From assembly GCA_021371875.1 (NCBI GenBank), contig JAJFVH010000023.1:1-51844 (forward strand): 51,844 nt of DNA, given 5' to 3'. The notes beneath the pieces are model-generated. The model was not told the DNA's origin. It worked only from the letters and a program-made list of their open reading frames with translations, and ran no database searches. The stretch comes from Bacteroidales bacterium (GTDB lineage: Bacteria; Bacteroidota; Bacteroidia; Bacteroidales; Paludibacteraceae). Positions 24,830-34,257 of this stretch are shown in pieces. How positions within the stretch are numbered: position 1 is the stretch's first letter; the number at the start of each line of letters is the position of its first letter. Position numbers and translations under genes: made by a program.

Positions 24830-27064
24830 ATGAAAAAAAGTATTGTTATCTTGTTAATGTCGGCTATCATCATCCTGCCGGCCTGCTCTTCAAAGAAATC
24901 GACAGAAGAAGAAAAAATCGATCAGAAAGTCGATTCGGTATTGAGTTTAATGACTCTCGAAGAAAAAGTCGGTCAAATGGTTCTTTATACCAGCGATTGG
25001 GATGTAACCGGCCCTACCCTTAAAAGCGGTTACATGGACGATATCCGGAACGGACATTGTGGCAATATCTTCAATGCACATACGACGGCTTATGTACGTA
25101 AGCTGCAAAAAATAGCCGTCGAAGAATCAAGATTAGGTATTCCGTTGTTGTTTGGTTATGATGTAATCCACGGGCACAAAACGATTTTCCCGATTTCGTT
25201 GGGAGAATCGGCCTCGTGGGATTTACAAGCTATCGAGAAAGGAGCGCGCGTGGCGGCTATCGAAGCCGCAGCTTCGGGCATTAACTGGACTTTTGCTCCA
25301 ATGTGCGATATTTCGGTAGAACCACGTTGGGGTCGGGTTTCGGAAGGAGCAGGTGAAGACCCGTTTCTGGGCTCACGCATTGCCGAAGCACGCGTTCGCG
25401 GATTCCAGGGCAAGGACAATAATTTATCCGATTCACTCACCATACTCGCCTGCGTGAAACATTTTGCCGCCTATGGCGCACCTCAGGCAGGCCGCGATTA
25501 CAACACGGTCGATATGTCGCAACGTGTTTTCCTCGACACCTATCTTCCACCCTACAAAGCTGCTATCAATGCGGGCGCTATGAGCGTTATGACTTCGTTC
25601 AACGAACTGGATGGCGTTCCGTCCACCGGAAATAAATATTTACTGACCGATTTACTCCGCGGCGAACTTGGGTTTAAAGGTTTGGTGGTTACCGATTATA
25701 CGTCTATCAACGAAATGGTAAATCACGGTGTGGCAGCCGACGATGCAGAAGCAGGATTGCTGGCTGTGAAAGCTGGTGTGGATATGGACATGCAGGGCGA
25801 AATTTATTTCAAATACCTGAAGAAACAGGTGGAAAATGGTCTCGTGGATGAAAAACTTATTGACAACGCGGTTCGCAGGGTATTGCGCGTGAAGTTTATG
25901 CTTGGATTATTCGACGATCCGTATCGTTATTGCAACGAGGAACGCGAAAAACGCTTGGTATATGCGCCCGAACATTTGGAAGCGGCATTAGATATAGCTA
26001 AAAAATCAATGGTATTGCTGAAAAACGAGAATCAGGTTTTGCCATTGAAAAAAGGAGAAAAAATTGCCGTTGTTGGCGAATTGGCAGCTTCGACACGCGA
26101 TTTGCTCGGTTCGTGGAAAGCCGCCGGCGACTGGAATTTTATAAAATCGACCCTTGATGAACTGAAAACATACAATGGTGAAGCCAATGTAATTTATGCC
26201 GAAGGTGCCAAAAAAATGGGGGAAGACCGCAGCGGTTTTCCTGCTGCATTGGCTGCTGCCCGCCGCGCCGATAAGATTGTGATGATTATCGGTGAAGACT
26301 GTGATTGGAGCGGCGAAGCTGCAAGTCGTACAAGCATTGAAGTTCCGGGTGTGCAAACCGAATTGCTTGCACAGCTGAAAACATTGAATAAACCGGTTGT
26401 TGTTGTGTTGATGAACGGTCGCCCACTTGATCTGACCCGCGAAAACGAACTGGCCGATGCCCTGCTCGAAGCCTGGTATCCCGGAACCATGGGCGGAAAA
26501 GCCATCACACAGGTACTTTTCGGCGAATATAATCCTTCGGGGAAACTCACCATGACTTTCCCGAGAAATGTGGGACAAGTGCCGGTTTATTATTATGCCA
26601 AAAATACCGGACGTCCTATTTACCTGTCCAACGATAAATATAAATCGAAATATATCGATTGTCCTAATGATCCGCTTTTCCCGTTTGGGTTTGGTTTAAA
26701 CTACAGTACTTTTTCTTACTCCGACATTAAACTTTCGACTAAGGAATTGACCGCAAACGGTGAATTGAAGGCTACAGTCAATGTAACCAATACAGGAGGC
26801 ATCGATGGTGAAGAAGTAGTACAATGTTATGTCCGCGATCTGGTAGGAAGCATAACACGTCCGGTCAAAGAACTGAAAGGTTTTGAGAAAATTGCTTTGA
26901 AAGCCGGCGAAAGCAAAACCGTAACTTTTACGATTAAACCAGATATGCTGGCTTTCCATCGTTTGGACATGACCTACGGCATCGAACCGGGTGATTATAA
27001 ATTATTTATAGGTGGAAATTCAAGGGACGTGAAAGAGACAAATTTCAAACTCACAGCCCCCTAA
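24830..27064 (+). CDS. Glycoside hydrolase family 3 lipoprotein (beta-glucosidase)
   Basis: A 744-residue beta-glucosidase of the BglX type. The signal peptide ends with a lipobox LPACSS, giving a lipoprotein. The N-terminal TIM-barrel GH3 domain has KHFAAYGAPQAGRDY and the nucleophile region VVTDYTS, with Asp289 as the expected nucleophile. The second alpha/beta domain (about 390-600) carries VAVVGE-like and GEDCDWSGEAASRT sequences. A fibronectin-type III-like domain closes the protein (about 640-744). GH3 enzymes release glucose from beta-linked oligosaccharides. It opens the PUL operon; with two GH144-like neighbours a beta-1,2-linked substrate is suggested. Confidence 0.9.
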   Translation: MKKSIVILLMSAIIILPACSSKKSTEEEKIDQKVDSVLSLMTLEEKVGQMVLYTSDWDVTGPTLKSGYMDDIRNGHCGNIFNAHTTAYVRKLQKIAVEESRLGIPLLFGYDVIHGHKTIFPISLGESASWDLQAIEKGARVAAIEAAASGINWTFAPMCDISVEPRWGRVSEGAGEDPFLGSRIAEARVRGFQGKDNNLSDSLTILACVKHFAAYGAPQAGRDYNTVDMSQRVFLDTYLPPYKAAINAGAMSVMTSFNELDGVPSTGNKYLLTDLLRGELGFKGLVVTDYTSINEMVNHGVAADDAEAGLLAVKAGVDMDMQGEIYFKYLKKQVENGLVDEKLIDNAVRRVLRVKFMLGLFDDPYRYCNEEREKRLVYAPEHLEAALDIAKKSMVLLKNENQVLPLKKGEKIAVVGELAASTRDLLGSWKAAGDWNFIKSTLDELKTYNGEANVIYAEGAKKMGEDRSGFPAALAAARRADKIVMIIGEDCDWSGEAASRTSIEVPGVQTELLAQLKTLNKPVVVVLMNGRPLDLTRENELADALLEAWYPGTMGGKAITQVLFGEYNPSGKLTMTFPRNVGQVPVYYYAKNTGRPIYLSNDKYKSKYIDCPNDPLFPFGFGLNYSTFSYSDIKLSTKELTANGELKATVNVTNTGGIDGEEVVQCYVRDLVGSITRPVKELKGFEKIALKAGESKTVTFTIKPDMLAFHRLDMTYGIEPGDYKLFIGGNSRDVKETNFKLTAP

Positions 27065-27065
27065 T

Positions 27066-27106
27066 CCCCTCTCGCCTCTCGCCTAAAGTCGTGACACAGC
27101 AAGGGG
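27066..27106. repeat. Dispersed repeat, copy B (CCCC...GGGG hairpin)
   Basis: CCCCTCTCGCCTCTC, then CCTAAAGTCG and ACAGC, ending AAGGGG. It matches copy A at 13406-13449. It directly follows the GH3 stop codon and lies inside the PUL operon. Terminal pairing CCCCT/AGGGG is possible. No T-run follows for termination. Confidence 0.7.
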
Positions 27107-27146
27107 ATTTAAAAACTTTTTTCTCTGAAATTAAAAACAAAAACAA

Positions 27147-28760
27147 ATGATATTTTCAGGAACACATATATTAACATCATCGATCTTAAAGCCCCTTTTG
27201 GGGGTTTGGGGGCTTTTATTTTGCGGTAATTGTTTTGCCGGAAACGCAAACTATGTTGTGCCCAATGGATTGAAAGCAAAAGCTTATCCGGCGCATGTAG
27301 AGCTTAGCTGGGAAAACAGGAACAGTTTTGTGTATGAACTGTACCGTTCGACAGACGGTGGTAAAAAATTCATAAAACAAGGAGAAACCGTTTCAAATGA
27401 TTATCTGGATTTTTTCGGAACAACAGTTCAAAAAGAACAAACATTTATTTACCGTATATTACCAAAAGGATTATCCATAGAAAGTGCCGATGCAAGCAAA
27501 TTTGACCTGAAAGTACTGGTTGGTACTTCAACCGACAATGCTTTGCTCGATATGACCCAACGTTACACCACCCGTTATTTCTTCGATTTTGCCGAACCTG
27601 TAACCGGTATGGCACGCGAACGGAGTAATGATGTGAATGGTGAAATAGTAACTACGGGCGGAACCGGATTTGGAATTATGGCGCTGATAGCCGGAGCAGA
27701 ACGGAATTATTTAAGCAGAAGCAATGCGTATCAAACCATAAACAAGATTGTTACTTTTCTCGAAAAAGCAGAACGATTTCATGGTGCATGGTCACACTGG
27801 TACGATGCAGAAACAGGAAAACCTTTTAGTTTTTCGAAATATGACAATGGAGGCGATTTGGTTGAAACGGCTTTCCTTATACAGGGATTATTAACTGCCC
27901 GCGAATATTTCAAAAACGGGAACGTAGAGGAACATCTGTTAGCGAACAGAATAACTCTACTCTGGGAAACGGTGGAATGGAATTGGTACACGCAAGGCGT
28001 TGATTCACTTTATTGGCACTGGTCGAAAAACTACGGTTGGAAAATGAATCATCGGATCAAAGGATTTGACGAAACCTTGATTACATACATTTTAGCGGCG
28101 TCTTCACCCACCTACCCGATTGAACGTTCTGTGTACGAGAATTGTTATATTAACTCAAGCTATTTTCTGAATGGCAAGAACTATTACGGAATAAAGCTCG
28201 ATTTGGGCATGGAATATGGCGGACCGCTTTTTTTCACCCATTATTCGTTTTTAGGGTTGAATCCGAATGGATTAACCGATAAATATACGAACTATTTTGA
28301 ACGAAACCGCGCACACGCTCTTATCCATAGGGCTTATGCTATTGCCAATCCGAAAGGACATGCCGGATATGGTCGCAATTTGTGGGGATTCACCTCATCC
28401 GATGACCCATTAGTGGGTTATACTTCACATCATCCTGGAACAGAAGCCGAAAACGGAACTGTTTCACCAACAGCCGCCTTGTCGTCCATAGTTTACACAC
28501 CCGAAGAATCGATGCAGGTTTTACGCCACTTATATTTCGTGTATGGAAATAAAACCTTCGGCAAATACGGATTTTACGATGCTTTCAACCCCGGCTTAGT
28601 CGAAGGGCAGCAGGTTGTAAAAAGTTATTTAGCTATCGATCAGGGACCCATTGCCGTGATGATAGAAAACTACCGGAGCGGGCTGATCTGGAAACTATTT
28701 ATGCAGAACCAAGAAATTCATAAAGGATTAGAAAAATTAGGATTTAAAACAACGAAATAA
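27147..28760 (+). CDS. GH144-like (glycoamylase-like domain) protein, secreted
   Basis: A 537-residue protein. After a signal peptide (about 1-30, ending CFAGNA), a fibronectin III-like segment spans 35-120. An alpha-helical barrel follows that resembles the PF10091 glycoamylase-like domain of GH144 endo-beta-1,2-glucanases. Recognisable blocks are GMARERS...GGTGFGIMALI, GGDLVETAFLIQGLL, WHWSKNYGWKMN, AASSPTYPI, YSFLGLNPNGLTD and SYLAIDQGPIAVMIENYRSG. It is a paralogue of 34258-35904. The likely role is first cutting of a beta-glucan. The signal-peptide core is encoded by a repeat-like hairpin. Confidence 0.8.
   Translation: MIFSGTHILTSSILKPLLGVWGLLFCGNCFAGNANYVVPNGLKAKAYPAHVELSWENRNSFVYELYRSTDGGKKFIKQGETVSNDYLDFFGTTVQKEQTFIYRILPKGLSIESADASKFDLKVLVGTSTDNALLDMTQRYTTRYFFDFAEPVTGMARERSNDVNGEIVTTGGTGFGIMALIAGAERNYLSRSNAYQTINKIVTFLEKAERFHGAWSHWYDAETGKPFSFSKYDNGGDLVETAFLIQGLLTAREYFKNGNVEEHLLANRITLLWETVEWNWYTQGVDSLYWHWSKNYGWKMNHRIKGFDETLITYILAASSPTYPIERSVYENCYINSSYFLNGKNYYGIKLDLGMEYGGPLFFTHYSFLGLNPNGLTDKYTNYFERNRAHALIHRAYAIANPKGHAGYGRNLWGFTSSDDPLVGYTSHHPGTEAENGTVSPTAALSSIVYTPEESMQVLRHLYFVYGNKTFGKYGFYDAFNPGLVEGQQVVKSYLAIDQGPIAVMIENYRSGLIWKLFMQNQEIHKGLEKLGFKTTK
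27188..27216. repeat. Hairpin repeat inside the signal-peptide coding region
   Basis: AAAGCCCC (27188-27195) pairs with GGGGCTTT (27209-27216); CCCCTTTTGGGG inside it is also self-complementary. It resembles the hairpin repeats in the tRNA spacers and encodes KPLLGVWGLL of the GH144-like protein. Confidence 0.55.
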
Positions 28761-28775
28761 CAAAAAAAATACACA

Positions 28776-31700
28776 ATGAAAAAACTACGATTTTTATTAC
28801 TGCTTTTTTCAATTTGGAGCACAACAGCTCTGATGGCGCAAGAAATTAAAATTCAGGGTATTATTGTTGACAAAAAAAATGGCGAACCTTTAATTGGAGC
28901 CACTGTGCTTCAGAAAGGAACAACGAACGGAACAATCACCAACTTCGATGGTGTTTTTACAATCTCAGCGCCTATAAATTCAACAATCACAATTTCGTAT
29001 GTAGGATATACATCGGAAGAAATTGTAGCAAAGAAAAATGAAACTCAGTTAAGAATTGAGTTAAACCCTGACACAGAATTACTCGAAGAGGTGGTAGTCG
29101 TCGGCTATGGTTCGCAAAAAGCCAAAGATATGACGGCGCCTATCTCCACTGTAAAAGGAACTGACTTGAACAAACAAACCACCTCTAACGCCATGTCGGC
29201 TTTGCAGGGAAAAATGTCGGGTGTTCAGATTGTAAACAATGGGGCGCCGGGCACGGGACCGAGCGTCAAAATTCGTGGTGTCGGTTCTATCGGCGATTAT
29301 GCCAATCCGCTTTACGTAGTTGATGGCGTTTTTGTGGACAATATCGACTTCTTGAGCAGTGGCGATATTGAAGACCTCACTGTTTTAAAAGATGCCTCTG
29401 CCGCGGCCATTTATGGAGTTCGTGCGGCCAACGGGGTTGTCTTGGTAACTACAAAAAAAGGAAAAATCGACCAGACAAATGTCAGTTACGAAGGTTATGC
29501 TGGCATTCAGATTCCGGTTAATGTAATGAAGCTGGCGACAAGGGATCAGTATGTTGAAATTATAAACGAAGCCAATGCCAACACCACCGGTTATATTCCG
29601 AAAGTAGCTTCAAATTATCCCGCCAGTACCGATTGGTACAGCAAACTATTACGCAATGCCATGATGCACAGTCATGCCATTGACATTTCAGGGGCAACTG
29701 AAAAGACAAGCTATTCCGTAGGTGTGAATTATTTCTTTCAGGAAGGAATTATGAAAGCCAAGAACGATTACGAACGTTTCAACTTCAGAGCACGCATCGA
29801 TCAGAAAGTAAACGATTGGTTCAACATAGGATTCAATACGGTTATTTCCGATTACAACAAAAACAACGCGAAAAACGACGCTTTTTTCTCTGCTTTTGTA
29901 AATCCGCCTGTTTACAGTGTTTACGACGACACAAATACTGCCGCTTATCCTGTCCTGTTCGGGTCTCCACAAACTTATGGGTTTGGTAATCAATACGGAA
30001 ATCCAGTTGCTGCTGCATATTATAATAACGACAAAGAAGATGGACTGAAATTGGTTTTTTCAACTTTTGCCGAATTCACCATTATTCCGCAGAAACTTAA
30101 ATTCAAAACATCCTATAATATGGATTTTGGATATTGGAAATCACAAAACTACACCTCCGAATTCAACGTAGGCGGTTCGCAGGGAGTACGTAAATCGAGT
30201 TTGAGCAAAACTTTCGGAATAAAATCGAAACAAATTATTGATAATTTATTAACCTATACGGATAAAATTGATGCCCACAGTTTCAATGTGATGTTGGGTC
30301 AGTCCACCCGTATGGAACACGAATCTTGGATGACAGGCAGCGCGCAGGATGTTCCGGGTTTCGATGATCAATCTATTTATTTAACCACAGGTTCTTTCCG
30401 CGACAGGTCAGCCAATGATGGTGCATCGACTTACAACGGAATTTCTTTCTTTACCCGCGGCTCGTACAATTATGCCGACAAATACCTTGCAACAGTCACT
30501 TTCCGTGCCGATGCCAGCTCTAAATATCAGGAAAAATGGGGCTATTTCCCATCGGTAGGTTTAGGTTGGATATTGACAGGCGAAGATTTTATGGAAAATC
30601 AAAACACTTTCCAGTTTTTGAAAATCCGCGCTAGTTGGGGCTTACTCGGAAATGACAATATCCCTGCTAATTCAGCGGTAATTCTTGGCTCGTCGGGGGC
30701 GGGCAGCTCAGGCATTTTTGGGGATGTATTGGTCGATGGCGTTGGTGCGCAAACTGTGGTACAGCGCTACCTGAAATGGGAAGTGGTAAACGAAATAAAC
30801 TTCGGCGTCGATTTTACTTTGATGAATCAAAAATTGAAAGGGGACTTGGATTTCTATAACCGGGTAACCAACAATGTTGTTTTTTACGCTCCAATAGCCA
30901 CAGGCGGTGGTACGGCCGAGTTATTGAGTAACAATGGTAAAGTACAAAATCGCGGTATTGAACTGAACCTGAACTGGAGCGATAAAATAAGTAAAGATTT
31001 ATCGTATAATATTGGCTTCAATGCTACAACCGTTGAGAATAAAGTTTTGAAACTCGAAGGTAGAGATTATATCCCAGGCGCATCGATACGTGGAAATTAC
31101 ACAACGCGTACAGCAGTGGGGCACGCTATCGGATCGTTTTACGGATACGAGATCGATAAGGTTTATGAAAGCGAATCGGAAGCCTTGCGCGATCCGATAA
31201 ATCAGGATATAAAACTTGGCGGGTATTTCAAATATAAAAATCAAAACAACGACCAGGTGATTGATGATAAAGATAAGGTATATCTGGGTAGCCCAATTCC
31301 GTGGTTAATGAGTGGAATTGATTTTGGTTTGAATTACAAAAAAATGGATATGAGCGTATCTTTTCAGGGACAATTTGGAAACAAGGTGCTGAATGCCAAA
31401 CGAATGAATCGCGATGTGTTTGCCGATGGCAATTATGATCTCGATTTCTACAACAACCGCTGGACAATTACGAACAAATCAAGCAATTATCCATCGGCCG
31501 AAGCTTATAACACATCCTTTATACAGCAAGCCAATGACTTTTTCGTAGAAGATGCATCCTATATCCGCATACAAAACATGCAGGTAGGTTACACTTTCGA
31601 CAATATTAAACGCGTTAAAAGTTTACGGATTTATGTTTCGGCCCAACGGCCGTTTACCTATTTCACCTACAAAGGCTTCACGCCTGAAGTGGGCGGATCG

Positions 31701-31778
31701 CCTATCAGCAACGGAATCGACACTTCGGTATATCCCATGCAGGCAATTTACAGTGTAGGATTAAAAATGAACTTATAA
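28776..31778 (+). CDS. SusC/RagA family TonB-linked outer membrane protein
   Basis: A 1000-residue oligosaccharide transporter. A signal peptide (about 1-21) precedes a CarboxypepD_reg-like domain (24-105: IQGIIVDKKNGEPLIGATVL). Next is the SusC signature LLEEVVVVGYGSQKAKD, then a plug (SGVQIV...IRGVGSIGDYANPLYVVDGV...DASAAAIYGVRAANGVVLV) and a large barrel to the end. It forms a pedal-bin complex with the SusD partner that follows 12 bp later, and imports glycans using energy from an ExbB/ExbD/TonB system. It is preceded by the GH144-like gene by 15 bp, so it is in the same operon. Confidence 0.96.
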   Translation: MKKLRFLLLLFSIWSTTALMAQEIKIQGIIVDKKNGEPLIGATVLQKGTTNGTITNFDGVFTISAPINSTITISYVGYTSEEIVAKKNETQLRIELNPDTELLEEVVVVGYGSQKAKDMTAPISTVKGTDLNKQTTSNAMSALQGKMSGVQIVNNGAPGTGPSVKIRGVGSIGDYANPLYVVDGVFVDNIDFLSSGDIEDLTVLKDASAAAIYGVRAANGVVLVTTKKGKIDQTNVSYEGYAGIQIPVNVMKLATRDQYVEIINEANANTTGYIPKVASNYPASTDWYSKLLRNAMMHSHAIDISGATEKTSYSVGVNYFFQEGIMKAKNDYERFNFRARIDQKVNDWFNIGFNTVISDYNKNNAKNDAFFSAFVNPPVYSVYDDTNTAAYPVLFGSPQTYGFGNQYGNPVAAAYYNNDKEDGLKLVFSTFAEFTIIPQKLKFKTSYNMDFGYWKSQNYTSEFNVGGSQGVRKSSLSKTFGIKSKQIIDNLLTYTDKIDAHSFNVMLGQSTRMEHESWMTGSAQDVPGFDDQSIYLTTGSFRDRSANDGASTYNGISFFTRGSYNYADKYLATVTFRADASSKYQEKWGYFPSVGLGWILTGEDFMENQNTFQFLKIRASWGLLGNDNIPANSAVILGSSGAGSSGIFGDVLVDGVGAQTVVQRYLKWEVVNEINFGVDFTLMNQKLKGDLDFYNRVTNNVVFYAPIATGGGTAELLSNNGKVQNRGIELNLNWSDKISKDLSYNIGFNATTVENKVLKLEGRDYIPGASIRGNYTTRTAVGHAIGSFYGYEIDKVYESESEALRDPINQDIKLGGYFKYKNQNNDQVIDDKDKVYLGSPIPWLMSGIDFGLNYKKMDMSVSFQGQFGNKVLNAKRMNRDVFADGNYDLDFYNNRWTITNKSSNYPSAEAYNTSFIQQANDFFVEDASYIRIQNMQVGYTFDNIKRVKSLRIYVSAQRPFTYFTYKGFTPEVGGSPISNGIDTSVYPMQAIYSVGLKMNL

Positions 31779-31790
31779 AACAACAGCTAT

Positions 31791-33275
31791 ATGAAAACCA
31801 AAATATTAATTCCCGCTTTGAGCATTTTATTGTTCGCCGGTTGTCAGGATTTTCTCGACATCCGTCCCGAAGGTACTGTGCCTTCGGCTGGAATGGATTA
31901 TTCTAAATCCGAAAACGTTTTCCTTCCCGTAAGTGCGGCTTATGCCAAAATGCGCACAGCCAACACACACGCTTTTCCGTATATCGGCGCATTCGAAATT
32001 ACTTCCGATAATGCCGATAAAGGCAGTTCCCCCGAAGATAATCCGACCATGAAGCAGCTTGATGATTTGAATTACGATTCAGGCAATGGACTCATCAATG
32101 AATTGTGGGTAGGCTATTTCGACGTTGTAAGCGGAGCCAACCATGCTATTGATCAAATGCCGTTATTCGAGGAAGCACTTTTGAATGCCGATGCTAAAAA
32201 ATACACCCGCCAATGTGCCGGTGAAGCAAAATTCATTCGGGCTTACGCATATTTTAACCTGACACGGCTTTTCGGACGCGTTCCCCTGATAGAAACTACT
32301 CTAACAGCTGAAGAATTAGCGTCGAAACAACAGGAAAGTACAGCTAACCTGTACAATTTTATTGAAAAAGACCTGCAGGAAGCCATTGCCGTTTTACCCG
32401 AATCGTACACCAAAGAATGGGCCGGACGTGTCAATAAATATTCAGCTATGGCGTTGAAAGCCAAAGTCCATCTATATCAAAATGAATGGGATTCGGTTGC
32501 ATCGCTTACCGATAAAATTATGGCTTCGAATCGCTACGATTTATTACCTGATTTTCGCTCCGTATTTTCTATTGATGGAGAAAACAGCAAAGAATCCTTG
32601 TTCGAAATTCAAAGTTCGACGCTGGGGAAATCAACTGGCGAAACGACCTTTCTCGAATATGGTTATGTGCAGGGACCACGTGGAAACTCACCCGGGAATA
32701 TGCAGGGCTGGGGCTTCTGTACACCAAGTAACAACCTGATAAACTTCTTTGCAACAAGAGGAGAAACGGTGCGTGCAACTACCACGCTTTTATATCGCGG
32801 CACTAAAACACCTGAAGGCGACAGCATAAAAGCGGCTTGTACAAATCCGGTTTACAACGGAAAAGTGTACACCCCTTCGCAATCTAATTTGTGGAATTAC
32901 AACGGCTACGGTTTCGACCATAATGTCCGAATCCTCCGCTATTCGGATGTGTTACTTATGTTTGCCGAAGCCAAAGCACATGGAGCTACAACCGGTAACA
33001 CAAGCGGATTCAATGCCACAACTGCAGTGAACAAAGTACGCGAACGCGCCAGATTATTACCATTGGGCTCACCTACTCTACAGGATATCTGGAATGAACG
33101 ACGTGCAGAACTGGCCATGGAAGAAGACCGTTTCTTCGACTTGGTACGTACAGGACAGGCAACCACGGCGCTCTCCGGTAAGGGATTTAATCCTGCCAAA
33201 CACAATTTGTTCCCTATTCCGGCTCAACAAATGCAACTTAATACAAACTTAACACAAAATCCGAATTACAACTAA
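31791..33275 (+). CDS. SusD/RagB family surface lipoprotein
   Basis: A 494-residue glycan-binding lipoprotein. The signal ends with a lipobox FAGC (Cys18) followed by QDFLDIRPEGTVP, the common SusD N-terminus. Helical TPR-like segments follow (AYAYFNLTRLFGRVPLIETTL, AIAVLPESY, AMALKAKVHLYQ). The C-terminal end has VRERARLLPLG, the family segment WNERRAELAMEEDRFFDLVRTGQ and the ending LFPIPAQQMQLNTNLTQNP. It caps the SusC-type transporter encoded just upstream. Confidence 0.96.
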   Translation: MKTKILIPALSILLFAGCQDFLDIRPEGTVPSAGMDYSKSENVFLPVSAAYAKMRTANTHAFPYIGAFEITSDNADKGSSPEDNPTMKQLDDLNYDSGNGLINELWVGYFDVVSGANHAIDQMPLFEEALLNADAKKYTRQCAGEAKFIRAYAYFNLTRLFGRVPLIETTLTAEELASKQQESTANLYNFIEKDLQEAIAVLPESYTKEWAGRVNKYSAMALKAKVHLYQNEWDSVASLTDKIMASNRYDLLPDFRSVFSIDGENSKESLFEIQSSTLGKSTGETTFLEYGYVQGPRGNSPGNMQGWGFCTPSNNLINFFATRGETVRATTTLLYRGTKTPEGDSIKAACTNPVYNGKVYTPSQSNLWNYNGYGFDHNVRILRYSDVLLMFAEAKAHGATTGNTSGFNATTAVNKVRERARLLPLGSPTLQDIWNERRAELAMEEDRFFDLVRTGQATTALSGKGFNPAKHNLFPIPAQQMQLNTNLTQNPNYN

Positions 33276-33321
33276 TTTCCAATTATTTAATTACAAAAAC
33301 AATTTTTAAATTTTATTTATC

Positions 33322-34194
33322 ATGAAAAGACTAAATTTATTCAGCGTATTCGCTGTAATCGCCTTATCTATAGGCATGTTATTTACTTCGTGTAAAACTG
33401 AAGAACCGGATCCTTATGAAGGCAAAACAGATCCAAGTACCATTGCGACAGCAAATTTAGTAGCTCATTTTCCATTGGAATCAGCAACAGGTGCCATTGA
33501 AATAGGAACTGGTATAACTTATGGTAAACTTTCCGGGGCAGGTACATTTGCAGTAGGACGTCGTGGAAATGCTTACAAAGGTTCTACTGCTCCAGGTTAT
33601 CTTGAATTTAATGTTGCAACATCTGCAAATCTGTTTAAAAGCATGACAGAATACACTTATGCTGCATGGATAAAGTGTCCGAAACCTACCGATGGAGCTG
33701 CAACTGCGTTTGCTTTGAATGGAGGCGATGCTAACATGGGCAATTTAAACTTCATAGTTGAAAGTGGATCAAACGCAGATTCATTGGCTTTGAAGTCGTA
33801 TTTGTATAATTCAACTACTAACTGGAAAGGGCAAGATTTTTATTTGCATAACAAAGCATTCTTAAGCGACAAATGGGTTCATATTGTCAGTTCTTATAAT
33901 AAAGCAACATCAACTATGACTTATTATGCTAATGGGGTTCTTGTTAAGACCCAAATAAAATATGCCGATGGAGAAGTTGGTGGAGTTCAACCTAAATTGG
34001 GAGCATTAACATTTGGGTCTGATATGACTAAATTAGACATTGGTGCGTGGCCAAAGCTGGCTGCGGGTACGGCAACAGATTCATGGATGGTTTATTATCC
34101 TGGATTAATCGATGAAATTCGTATCTACAACAAAGCGTTAACCGATGCTGAAGTAAAAGCGTTGTATGATGCTGAAATAACTGTAATAAACTAA
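33322..34194 (+). CDS. LamG-domain lipoprotein, possible surface glycan-binding protein
   Basis: A 290-residue lipoprotein with lipobox FTSC at about residues 21-24. The main part is a LamG/concanavalin A-like jelly roll (about 48-285). The recognisable blocks are LVAHFPLESATG, YTYAAWIKCP, KWVHIVSSYNKATSTMTYYANG, the GLIDEIRIYNKALTDAEVKALY ending and the N-terminal GKLSGAG. The DEIRIYN motif is typical of LamG. It sits right after susD, where PULs encode surface glycan-binding proteins. Its ligand is unknown. The DNA is rather AT-rich, and the 46-bp leader before it is nearly all A and T. Confidence 0.85.
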   Translation: MKRLNLFSVFAVIALSIGMLFTSCKTEEPDPYEGKTDPSTIATANLVAHFPLESATGAIEIGTGITYGKLSGAGTFAVGRRGNAYKGSTAPGYLEFNVATSANLFKSMTEYTYAAWIKCPKPTDGAATAFALNGGDANMGNLNFIVESGSNADSLALKSYLYNSTTNWKGQDFYLHNKAFLSDKWVHIVSSYNKATSTMTYYANGVLVKTQIKYADGEVGGVQPKLGALTFGSDMTKLDIGAWPKLAAGTATDSWMVYYPGLIDEIRIYNKALTDAEVKALYDAEITVIN

Positions 34195-34210
34195 AATTCA
34201 ATTAAATTTC

Positions 34211-34247
34211 ACAGGGAGAATGTAAAAACACTCTCCCTGTATTTTTT
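34211..34247 (+). terminator. Internal terminator or attenuator in the PUL operon
   Basis: ACAGGGAGA and TCTCCCTGT form a 9-bp stem that extends by 3 bp across one mismatch, followed by ATTTTTT. It lies between the LamG gene and the second GH144-like gene and could lower downstream expression. Confidence 0.65.
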
Positions 34248-34257
34248 CAAACTACCA

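Noticed and set aside
26006..26578. 190-codon minus-strand frame inside the GH3 gene
   Set aside because: Shadow of the conserved GH3 coding strand; no signal or motif.
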